From Flavipsychrobacter stenotrophus (lineage in GTDB: Bacteria > Bacteroidota > Bacteroidia > Chitinophagales > Chitinophagaceae), in the NCBI GenBank assembly GCA_947371715.1, contig CANBQQ010000245.1:1-5511 (forward strand): a stretch of DNA of 5,511 bases, written 5' to 3'. Every line of letters starts with the position of its first letter. Position 1 is the first letter of the stretch. A program made the translations under genes and the position numbers. The notes beneath the pieces are model-generated. The model saw nothing but the letters and a program-made list of their open reading frames with translations, searched no databases and was not told the DNA's origin. Shown here piece by piece: positions 1-5,480 of the stretch.

Positions 1-638
1 TCTTTTTCTTTCAGGTAAATATCGTGCCTGGCCTTAGGGTCTACCGCACTCCGTGTAATGGTGTCTACCAATACCGAAATTGATCGCCATATCAATGCTA
101 TCTGCCTTCTGAATGGCTGTTGCACAGGCATCAGCAACGATGCCGATATCCCCACTATTATGGGCCATGCAGTGCCGATGGCTATGGTAAGGATCCTGTG
201 CTTTACATCGGGTGTATCTCTATCGGGGTAGGCATTACAAATAATGTACATCAGGTACACACATATGGCCAGGCCACTTGCGCGGTCTCCCAGGTTCTTA
301 AGTAGGGTAGCCACAAATGCTGCCACAAACATGAAGAGTACACTCAGCACTATGCTGTCTCCGGTCAATGTGCCCAGTGCTCCCCAGAATAATGCCAGGA
401 TAGCACCTATAAACAATGTCCTTACTCTCCAGTTAAACGACCCCTTCATCTCCACCCACGATATAGCTTCGGCGGTAAGGGCTATCCACACCGCATCACT
501 CACATGGTTAGTTGCAAGGCCCCATATCAGCGGCACTGTGCCAGATATGGCCATACGGATGCCCCAGCTCATCATGGGTTCAAAACTTTCGTTTTGAATA
601 AAGGCATTGAATCTTTTATATGAGTTAATGAGTGCCAA
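1..638 (-). CDS. FUSC-family (YccS/aromatic acid exporter-like) inner-membrane protein, N-terminal part, cut by window edge
   Basis: Reading the minus strand leftward from 638 gives 212 codons without a stop, ending mid-codon at base 1, so the C-terminus lies outside the window. The product is very hydrophobic, with six likely membrane helices at about residues 27-43, 49-62, 72-90, 95-113, 120-135 and 148-170. A basic/amphipathic stretch follows (VQQPFRRQIALIWRSISVLVD), as expected where the cytoplasmic part starts in FUSC proteins. The WIALTAEAISWVEMKGSFNWR loop and the later RILTIAIGTAWPIIVG segment resemble the W-x-x-x-T-A and R-x-x-G-T patterns of the FUSC fold, whose members are linked to efflux of aromatic acids or fusaric acid; the substrate here is unknown. 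Start choice: TTG at 638 lies 27 bp after a TAnnTTTG site and keeps the plausible N-terminus ALINSYKRFNAFIQNESFEP. The first ATG is at 575 (21 codons later); an in-frame TAA precedes the TTG at 659-657. Family call is from residue patterns only. Confidence 0.78.
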   Translation of the reverse strand, partial: MALINSYKRFNAFIQNESFEPMMSWGIRMAISGTVPLIWGLATNHVSDAVWIALTAEAISWVEMKGSFNWRVRTLFIGAILALFWGALGTLTGDSIVLSVLFMFVAAFVATLLKNLGDRASGLAICVYLMYIICNAYPDRDTPDVKHRILTIAIGTAWPIIVGISASLLMPVQQPFRRQIALIWRSISVLVDTITRSAVDPKARHDIYLKEK

Positions 639-665
639 GCAGTGTGGTGTAGTTGATTATTGCGT

Positions 666-673
666 CAAATGTA
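666..673 (-). promoter_or_regulatory. Bacteroidota -7 element for the FUSC-like gene
   Basis: The minus strand reads TACATTTG here, an exact match to the Bacteroidota -7 consensus TAnnTTTG. Transcription would start near 660, leaving about 22 nt before the TTG start at 638 or about 85 nt before the ATG at 575. No well-spaced -33 TTG is visible: the nearest one upstream is only 13 bp away. Predicted from sequence alone. Confidence 0.5.
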
Positions 674-738
674 AAAAGGACTATGCCAATATAGTGTGAA
701 TGTATCAATAACTTTTTTGCCTTTCACACTGGCACGTA

Positions 739-768
739 TTTTGAACCCATATATATTCCACATCTTTG
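739..768 (+). promoter_or_regulatory. Probable Bacteroidota promoter of the thioredoxin-like gene
   Basis: TTTTG at 739-743 serves as a -33 element and CATCTTTG at 761-768 as a near-consensus -7 (TAnnTTTG with the first T replaced by C), with 17 bp between them, within the range reported for Flavobacterium-type promoters. The -7 ends only 7 bp before the ATG at 776, so the expected transcript start is at or within a few bases of the start codon. That implies a leaderless or nearly leaderless mRNA. Confidence 0.45.
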
Positions 769-775
769 CAGTATT

Positions 776-1258
776 ATGAAAAGGTCTGTTTTTATATTAG
801 CTATTTTATCCTTCTTTGCCATACAGGGTAGCGCCCAGCAGATAAGGGCGGTAACCGCCGCCGATGTTATGTCGCGGGCCTCGTCGGGCGATACGGTATA
901 TATTATCAACTTCTGGGCTACATGGTGTGTGCCATGTGTGCAGGAGCTGCCCGAATTCAATGAACTATTCGATAGATATAAAGACAAACCGGTCAAAATA
1001 ATCATGGTCAGTCTCGACTTTAAAGATTCCTACCCCTATAAGCTGGACGGTTTCCTAAGGAAAAAGAGGGTGTCACCGGAAGTTGTTTGGCTCATGGATA
1101 CTGATCCTAATGTTTTCATACCTAAAATTGAAGAGTCATGGCAGGGTTCTATCCCGGCAACTTTGATCATCCAGCCGGGCCGCTACCGTAAGTTTATTGA
1201 GGGTCAGGTATCTGCAGGGCAGATAATTGGCCTGGTCGATGGTATTTCTGAGCATTAA
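776..1258 (+). CDS. Exported TlpA-like thioredoxin-fold protein
   Basis: A 160-residue protein predicted to act as a thiol-disulfide oxidoreductase or reductase outside the cytoplasm. Residues 1-20 are a Sec signal peptide (MKRS basic start, hydrophobic core, cleavage after GSA before QQ); there is no lipobox Cys, so it should be soluble periplasmic. The thioredoxin fold follows: strand VYIINFWATW (41-50), active-site CVPC (51-54), helix VQELPEFNELFDRY, strand VKIIMVSLDF (73-82), and the cis-proline loop GSIPAT with Pro127, then strand LIIQPG. The only cysteines are the active-site pair. The order and the phrase NFWATWC-x-P-C fit the TlpA/ResA-like family, though at about 140 mature residues it is a minimal version without an added N-terminal domain. 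Partners cannot be told from sequence: cytochrome c maturation and general disulfide reduction are both possible. It diverges from the FUSC-like gene and lies 69 bp before the next plus-strand gene. No terminator is seen after it, so read-through is possible. Confidence 0.9.
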   Translation: MKRSVFILAILSFFAIQGSAQQIRAVTAADVMSRASSGDTVYIINFWATWCVPCVQELPEFNELFDRYKDKPVKIIMVSLDFKDSYPYKLDGFLRKKRVSPEVVWLMDTDPNVFIPKIEESWQGSIPATLIIQPGRYRKFIEGQVSAGQIIGLVDGISEH

Positions 1259-1304
1259 TAGGTAGCTAATAGTGTTGGCCTGTTCTATTTTGTACAACTT
1301 TCAT

Positions 1305-1312
1305 TAATTTTG
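1305..1312 (+). promoter_or_regulatory. Bacteroidota -7 element before the small exported protein gene
   Basis: TAATTTTG matches TAnnTTTG exactly. Transcription would start near 1318, about 10 bases before the ATG at 1328. A good -33 is missing: GTTC at 1282-1285 has the right spacing (19 bp) but poor identity, while TTTTG at 1288-1292 is too close (12 bp). It probably drives this gene and the following propeller gene. The element overlaps a TTG (1310) that could be mistaken for the start codon. Confidence 0.5.
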
Positions 1313-1327
1313 TTTTATTATAATTCT

Positions 1328-1834
1328 ATGAGAATGAGATATGTAGTCAGCAGCATAGCTGTTTTACTTTTAGGAACTGTAGCAGCATTTGCCGGTACTA
1401 AGAAACCTAAAAAGGGAGATTTCAGGTTGCTGGAGGCATATACCCAGAAAATGGTTCAGGGTCATCCTTCTGCTCCGCCCCCTACCGGTGAGCACTTTAT
1501 TATAGTATGGCAGGCCGATGTTACTTTGGAGACCATGTTCTGGAGGGGCAAAAGCGGGTTCATGATGTGTATGATACAGAAAGCGCATAAGATCGCTAAG
1601 AAGGATGCTAAGAACTTTCCTCCGGGATTGGACTATAGGGTAGATCCCGCTGGTGAAGACATAAAGAAGGGCGATACAGTGCAGATAATACCCGTAGCTC
1701 GTGGTAAGATCCGTATTCCTGACGAAATACCTCAGAACGCAAAAAACACATTGTTTTATAAAAAAAGCGGTAGCGGCTGGTTGTTGTTCCCGGTAACTAA
1801 GATCACAAAGAAACGCGATTTAGCTGCGTCTTAA
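1328..1834 (+). CDS. Small exported protein of unknown function
   Basis: I do not recognise this family. With ATG at 1328 the product is 168 residues. Starting at the upstream TTG (1310) would put the start codon inside the -7 promoter element and add MFYYNS before the signal peptide, so I reject it; ATG at 1334 is a close alternative. Residues 1-22 are a signal peptide (MRMR, core YVVSSIAVLLLGTVAA, cleavage near AFA/G). The mature part is rich in lysine and starts TKKPKKGD. Distinct segments are EAYTQKMVQG (36-45), a Pro-rich PSAPPPTG (48-54), a strand-like HFIIVWQADV (56-65), TMFWRGKSGFMMCMIQKAH (69-87) with the only cysteine at 81, and a C-terminal half with PRVARG-like turns and TLFYKKSGSGWLLFPVTKI, which suggests a small beta-rich domain. 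No lipobox or sorting domain, so periplasmic or secreted by an unseen route. The next gene starts 25 bp downstream, suggesting a two-gene transcript and a possible shared role at the cell surface. Confidence 0.8.
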   Translation: MRMRYVVSSIAVLLLGTVAAFAGTKKPKKGDFRLLEAYTQKMVQGHPSAPPPTGEHFIIVWQADVTLETMFWRGKSGFMMCMIQKAHKIAKKDAKNFPPGLDYRVDPAGEDIKKGDTVQIIPVARGKIRIPDEIPQNAKNTLFYKKSGSGWLLFPVTKITKKRDLAAS

Positions 1835-1859
1835 ATTATTTCAAAAACCCTTTTCTGAT

Positions 1860-4478
1860 ATGAAAAAATTATTAGTTGCCCTATCACTGTTGCTCTCTGT
1901 TTCCGGACTGAATGCACAGCCCTGGATGGCTGAGTTCAAGAATGGTCCTGTAAAACTGCAGGATGTGATCGACAAGTATAAACATAGTGCCGGTTATAAA
2001 GAAGAGGAAGAAGAAGAAGCGCGTGAAAAGCACGAAGGCAATAAGGTAGAGAAAGAAGGTATGAACTACCTTTTTAACCGTTGGGTGTGGTATCAGAAGC
2101 AGCATCTCGATGAGAATGGCTATATGATCTCACCTGTAAAGACCTACACAGAGTGGACCAAATACCAGGATAAGCTCAACAAAAATATAGCTGCACGTAC
2201 TACCGCATCTCCTGCTAACTGGGTATTTCAGGGCCCCGATTCTACGCCGGGTGGTTATTCAGGTCTTGGCCGCATTAATGCAATCGCATTCCACCCTACA
2301 AATCCTAATATAGTACTAGCGGGCTCCTCGGGTGGTGGCACCTGGAAGACAGATGATGCAGGCCACACATGGGCACCTTTGTACGGAAACTTACCTACGC
2401 TTGGTGTGTCTGATATCGTTTTTAACCACGACAATCCCAATACTATCTACGTTGCCACCGGCGATGCTGATGCAGGTGATAACTACAGCATGGGTGTGGT
2501 AAAGACAAAAGACGGCGGCATTACATGGAATAACACGGGCCTGCTTTGGACGCCCACTGCCAACAATAATGCAAGGTCAATGGTGATGAATGCCCATGAT
2601 ACCAGTATGCTGGTATTGGCTACCAACGTTGGTATCTATGTTACCCGCAATGGCGGTACAACCTGGACCAATGTTCGCTCCGGCGATTTCAGACAGGTTC
2701 TTTATCACCCCACCGATACTTCTATCATCTACGCAACAACGAATAACGGTTCGTCTTGTCAGGTTATGAGAACCATCAATAGTGGTGCCACCTGGACAAC
2801 GGTTACTTCATTGACAAATGCTAATCGTATACGCCTGGCTGTATCTCCTGGCTCGCCCGATCTGGTAATGGCGTTGGCGTCAGAAGGAGGCGGCTCCGGT
2901 TTGTTGGGGGTCTACGGTTCTACTAATAAAGGTGCGTCTTTTACCCCTCTTTATGAAGATGATGCAGCTTGTTCTAAAAACATTCTGGGCTACGATCTTG
3001 GTTTGCCAACTACTGCATGCGGCGGACAAGGTTGGTACGACCTCTGCATTGCTATCGATCCTGTTAATGCCAATAAGGTAACTATAGGTGGTGTTAATAA
3101 TTATTACTCTTCCGATGGCGGTCTTACCTGGCAGCTGGTAACACAGTGGTATGCAGGTGTACCAGGTGTGCAGACCGTTCATGCTGATAAACACTTCCTC
3201 GGTTATAATCCACGCGATGGTATCTTATACCAGGGTTGTGATGGCGGTATCTACAATACGCTGGACCCCCTTACAGGTATCTGGACGAACATAACCAATG
3301 GCATGGGTATTACACAGTTCTACCGTGGTGCGGTGGCTAATGGTGTGCCATGGGGTATAGGAGGTGCGCAGGATAATGGCACTAAAATGGTGAATAACGG
3401 CATCTCAAGCGACCTGACAGGTGGTGATGGCATGCAGTGCCGCATTGATTACGAAAGCCCGACCACTACATGGTATACCGCCAGTCAGAATGGTAGTCTC
3501 AACCGCACGGTAGATGGTGGTGCTAATTACACCAATATCAGCGGGTCGATACCTACTTCAGGTTCCGGCAACTGGATAACTCCATATATCATTCACCCTT
3601 TGGTAAATGCTAACCTGCTGGTAGGTATTGAGAAGATTTTCGCTTCGTCAGACCAGGGCGCGTCGTGGGTGGCTATTTCTCCGCAGTTCAGCACCAGCAA
3701 CAATGTCAACCTCATTGAAATGTGCCCTACTGACGGGAATTATATCTATGCTCTTGTAGATGACAATACCATTCATTTTTCTCCCGACTATGGCGTTACG
3801 TGGAGTAATATTACGACCAGCCTGTTTGGTAACACTATCTCCCGTATGGCAGTTGAACCTAAAAACAGGGATATATTGTGGGTAACACTCAGCGGTTATG
3901 GTGGTGCAAGGGTTGCTTCTTACAACCGTGCTACAAGTTCATGGACCTTGCACACAGGTACGCTGCCTAATCTGCCGGTAAATTGCATTGTAATTGACTC
4001 GTTCTCAGGTACTAAATATATAGGTACCGACGTAGCTGTATATTACATGGATAATACCATGACCGACTGGGCATTGTACAATACCAACCTGCCTTCAGTA
4101 GAGGTGCAGGACCTGGCTATCAACTACACGTCTAACGAGATATGGGCGTTTACCTATGGCCGTGGTATGTGGAAGTCAGCTAAGAATGAGCACCCGGTAG
4201 GTATTTCTGTAGTGCCGTACGTTGCTGATGCTATTACAGTAACTCCTAACCCTAACCGGGGAACATTTGCGGTAACTACAGGTAAAACCAACCTGTTTAA
4301 CCAGCAGGTAACCGTAAGGCTCATTTCTACTGATGGCCGCACTCTTTACCAGGATGATACCCGTTTTGATAATGCAGGTTCTCTGAAAGTGTCTACACAC
4401 AATCTTATAGCCGGTACCTATATCTGCGAAGTAAGAAACGAAAAGAATGTAGCCCGCTGCAGGGTAGTGATCTACTAA
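1860..4478 (+). CDS. Secreted Asp-box (BNR/VPS10-like) beta-propeller protein with T9SS type A sorting domain
   Basis: An 872-residue protein. Residues 1-19 are a signal peptide (MKKLLVALSLLLSVSGLNA, then Q20). A charged N-terminal region follows, with six Glu in a row at 48-53 and KHEGNKVEKEG, then the segment YLFNRWVWYQKQHLDENGY (70-88) often seen at the start of such Bacteroidota proteins. The propeller starts at WVFQGPDSTPGGYSGLGRIN (121-140). Nine Asp-box-like motifs (S/T-x-D-x-G-x-T-W, several degenerate) end near residues 171, 223, 269, 312, 361, 424, 557, 603 and 648; HADKHF (441-446) with CDGGIY (460-465) resembles the blade turn of the sialidase/xyloglucanase/VPS10 superfamily. The last 80 residues (from about 791) are a type A sorting domain: TPNPNRGTF (795-803), LISTDGRTLY, LIAGTYICEV, ending RVVIY. 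After Sec export it should cross the outer membrane through the T9SS and be released or anchored to surface A-LPS. No catalytic residues can be assigned, so an enzyme role is unproven; binding or adhesion is equally possible. No promoter is seen in the 25-bp gap, so it is probably transcribed with the preceding gene. Confidence 0.93.
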   Translation: MKKLLVALSLLLSVSGLNAQPWMAEFKNGPVKLQDVIDKYKHSAGYKEEEEEEAREKHEGNKVEKEGMNYLFNRWVWYQKQHLDENGYMISPVKTYTEWTKYQDKLNKNIAARTTASPANWVFQGPDSTPGGYSGLGRINAIAFHPTNPNIVLAGSSGGGTWKTDDAGHTWAPLYGNLPTLGVSDIVFNHDNPNTIYVATGDADAGDNYSMGVVKTKDGGITWNNTGLLWTPTANNNARSMVMNAHDTSMLVLATNVGIYVTRNGGTTWTNVRSGDFRQVLYHPTDTSIIYATTNNGSSCQVMRTINSGATWTTVTSLTNANRIRLAVSPGSPDLVMALASEGGGSGLLGVYGSTNKGASFTPLYEDDAACSKNILGYDLGLPTTACGGQGWYDLCIAIDPVNANKVTIGGVNNYYSSDGGLTWQLVTQWYAGVPGVQTVHADKHFLGYNPRDGILYQGCDGGIYNTLDPLTGIWTNITNGMGITQFYRGAVANGVPWGIGGAQDNGTKMVNNGISSDLTGGDGMQCRIDYESPTTTWYTASQNGSLNRTVDGGANYTNISGSIPTSGSGNWITPYIIHPLVNANLLVGIEKIFASSDQGASWVAISPQFSTSNNVNLIEMCPTDGNYIYALVDDNTIHFSPDYGVTWSNITTSLFGNTISRMAVEPKNRDILWVTLSGYGGARVASYNRATSSWTLHTGTLPNLPVNCIVIDSFSGTKYIGTDVAVYYMDNTMTDWALYNTNLPSVEVQDLAINYTSNEIWAFTYGRGMWKSAKNEHPVGISVVPYVADAITVTPNPNRGTFAVTTGKTNLFNQQVTVRLISTDGRTLYQDDTRFDNAGSLKVSTHNLIAGTYICEVRNEKNVARCRVVIY

Positions 4479-4499
4479 TATTAACTGAATTTATTTGTG

Positions 4500-4526
4500 A
4501 AGGCCGGGCTGTTGTCCGGCCTTTTT
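4500..4526 (+). terminator. Rho-independent terminator of the propeller operon
   Basis: An 8-bp GC-rich stem, AAGGCCGG at 4500-4507 with CCGGCCTT at 4516-4523, closes an 8-nt loop and runs into a T tract (4522-4526). It starts 21 bp after the TAA of the propeller gene. This is a textbook intrinsic terminator and closes the plus-strand transcription unit. Confidence 0.88.
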
Positions 4527-4727
4527 AGTTGCCAGCGAAAAAACATATCCACAAAATCACCCATCTGCAATGCTTGCCCACAGCGCATTACAGTCGATCC
4601 AGACGTAACTTTTGTGAATATCTTTATTTTTCAAACTCATTTTCCTATATTAATTTGCATTCAAATCGGTACAAATACCTGCACGATCTTTGACATATAG
4701 ACCTTTATCACAACTCAGACCAACATT

Positions 4728-4750
4728 AGGGGCTAAGCATTTCCAGCCCC
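4728..4750. repeat. AGGGGCT/AGCCCC hairpin, relative of the palindrome at 5444
   Basis: GGGGCT at 4729-4734 pairs with AGCCCC at 4745-4750 around a 10-nt spacer (AAGCATTTCC). The arms and overall length match the element at 5442-5463 (AGGGGCTGAAGA and its reverse complement), with changes mostly in the centre, so this looks like a decayed member of the same palindromic repeat family. No T tract follows, so it is not a good terminator. Confidence 0.5.
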
Positions 4751-4759
4751 ACTGCAACA

Positions 4760-4777
4760 AAACTAAATAAATAGTTT
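4760..4777. repeat. Short AT-rich inverted repeat AAACTA-N6-TAGTTT
   Basis: A perfect 6-bp inverted repeat with a 6-bp spacer (AATAAA) directly before the tandem GCGGAAAA array. It could be an operator-like site, a weak hairpin or chance in AT-rich sequence; nothing around it decides which. Confidence 0.3.
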
Positions 4778-4778
4778 A

Positions 4779-4818
4779 GCGGAAAAGTGCGGAAAAACTG
4801 CGGAAAAGTGCGGAAACT
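4779..4818. repeat. Tandem repeat of GCGGAAAA units
   Basis: Four head-to-tail units start with GCGGAAA at 4779, 4789, 4800 and 4810, alternating the endings AGT and AACT. They are best seen as a 21-bp repeat (4779-4799) followed by a 19-bp copy (4800-4818) that has lost two A. A looser GCCGGAAAC occurs again near 4888-4896. On the minus strand it would encode PHFSAVFPHFSA in a short open frame, which I regard as a by-product of the repeat. Confidence 0.7.
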
Positions 4819-4905
4819 GGTGGTTTTGAAAATCCTCCCAAACCCTTACCCCTCTTGTTATCAGTAGGAAACGCGCCCCAAAAAACTGCCGGAAACACGA
4901 AAAAA

Positions 4906-4918
4906 CCGCCAATGGCGG
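4906..4918. repeat. Small CCGCC-AAT-GGCGG hairpin
   Basis: A perfect 5-bp GC inverted repeat with a 3-nt loop, preceded by a run of A. On the minus strand the hairpin is followed by TTTTTTCG, so it could act as a weak terminator for transcription coming from the right, although no gene on that strand is seen in the window. Confidence 0.35.
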
Positions 4919-4980
4919 AAATGCACAAAATCCCATACATCGAGCCAAGTATTCACCTCGTTCGACTACTTTTCTCGAAT

Positions 4981-5070
4981 GTCATGCTGATTCGCAAAAC
5001 ATTACTGTCCAAGCATCCTCGTTTTCCTAAAGTCCTGACCATCCAGTGTCATCCTGAGGTTCTCAAAGGA
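4981..5070. repeat. Fragments resembling the dispersed GTCATCCTGAG-type Bacteroidota repeat
   Basis: GTCATGCTGA at 4981-4990 and GTCATCCTGAGG at 5048-5059, the latter followed by TTCTCAAAGGA, resemble the GTCATCCTGAGC...CGAAGGA sequence found dispersed between genes in many Bacteroidota genomes (recalled, not searched). A GGTCGAAGGGTCTCCC piece near 5203-5218 may be a further remnant. The two copies agree only over their first 10 bases, so they are decayed or partial. Confidence 0.4.
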
Positions 5071-5083
5071 CAGACAATCCAAA

Positions 5084-5185
5084 TCGGGCACAGTCGGGCA
5101 TAACCCAAAATCACAATCACATGAAAACCAAACAACTATGCCAAACCTATGCCCGATTACAATTTCATTTTCATCGGACATTCCC
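5084..5185. repeat. Long direct repeat, copy A
   Basis: A 102-bp segment that repeats at 5323-5425, 239 bp downstream, with about ten substitutions and one indel (about 89% identity by eye). It opens with two TCGGGCA words ten bases apart (5084 and 5094), has a middle ATGCCCGA (5149-5156) that is the exact inverse of TCGGGCAT (5094-5101), and closes with TCGGACAT (5174-5181), one base off the arm. Differences between the copies change amino acids in the ATGAAAACC frame that crosses both, so the conservation is not coding. Likely a small non-autonomous or structured intergenic repeat. Confidence 0.82.
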
Positions 5186-5322
5186 AGCGGTTAGCGTCGC
5201 AACTGGTCGAAGGGTCTCCCGTCGTCCGCTCAAATGGAAGCGTCTCGCTCCTGAAACAAACAACTCAACATCTATTATTGTAGCACACCGCTCTCCGCTC
5301 TTTCGCTCCCTCCCTCACTTAG

Positions 5323-5425
5323 TCGGGCACGATCGGGCATAACCCAAAATCCCAACCACATGAAAACCAACCAACTACCCCAAACCCATGCCCGATTACA
5401 ATTTCAATTTCATCGGGCATTACCC
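5323..5425. repeat. Long direct repeat, copy B
   Basis: The second copy of the element at 5084-5185. It keeps the arms better: ATGCCCGAT at 5388-5396 and ATCGGGCAT at 5412-5420 form a perfect 9-bp stem around a 15-nt loop (TACAATTTCAATTTC), and TCGGGCAT also occurs at 5333-5340, allowing an alternative larger pairing. In the ATG frame at 5360 a stop comes after 22 codons, further evidence against a protein. Confidence 0.82.
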
Positions 5426-5431
5426 TAAAAA

Positions 5432-5480
5432 CACAGATCGTAGGGGCTGAAGATCTTCAGCCCTGCGTCGGGAATCTGTG
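5432..5480. repeat. Large cruciform with perfect 20-bp palindrome
   Basis: The core at 5444-5463 is a perfect palindrome with no spacer: GGGCTGAAGA followed directly by its reverse complement. It extends outward with CGTA (5439-5442) against TGCG (5464-5467) if G5443 is bulged, and then CACAGAT (5432-5438) pairs with ATCTGTG (5474-5480) across a one-sided six-base bulge. This nested symmetry is typical of REP/BIME-like intergenic elements. No T tract follows, so it is not an ordinary terminator. Confidence 0.7.

Noticed and set aside
120..597. Plus-strand open frames of 61 and 117 codons at the left edge
   Set aside because: They lie opposite the much longer minus-strand frame, which has clear membrane helices; the plus-strand products lack any family features.
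1310..1327. TTG at 1310 as start of the small exported protein
   Set aside because: It overlaps the exact TAnnTTTG element, so it would be upstream of the transcript, and adds residues ahead of an otherwise complete signal peptide beginning at ATG 1328.
4497..4700. 67-codon plus-strand open frame after the propeller gene
   Set aside because: It begins inside the terminator hairpin and has no recognisable domain or signal peptide.
4640..4700. Promoter and small RNA upstream of the 4728 hairpin
   Set aside because: TTAATTTG and GATCTTTG only partly match TAnnTTTG, no properly spaced -33 is present, and the hairpin lacks a terminator T tract.
4763..4948. 61-codon minus-strand open frame with repeated PHFSA
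   Set aside because: The peptide repeat is a translation of the GCGGAAAA tandem array; composition and context do not support a gene.
4855..5103. 82-codon plus-strand open frame
   Set aside because: It starts at a TTG, runs through dispersed-repeat fragments into copy A of the direct repeat, and resembles no family.
5121..5342. 73-codon open frame starting ATGAAAACC in copy A
   Set aside because: The same frame in copy B stops after 22 codons and most differences between copies change amino acids, so there is no protein-level constraint.
5084..5425. CRISPR array
   Set aside because: Only two repeats, each about 103 bp and diverged, spaced 239 bp apart, with no cas genes; this does not fit a CRISPR.
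5444..5463. Rho-independent terminator
   Set aside because: No T tract follows on either strand and the palindrome has no loop bases.
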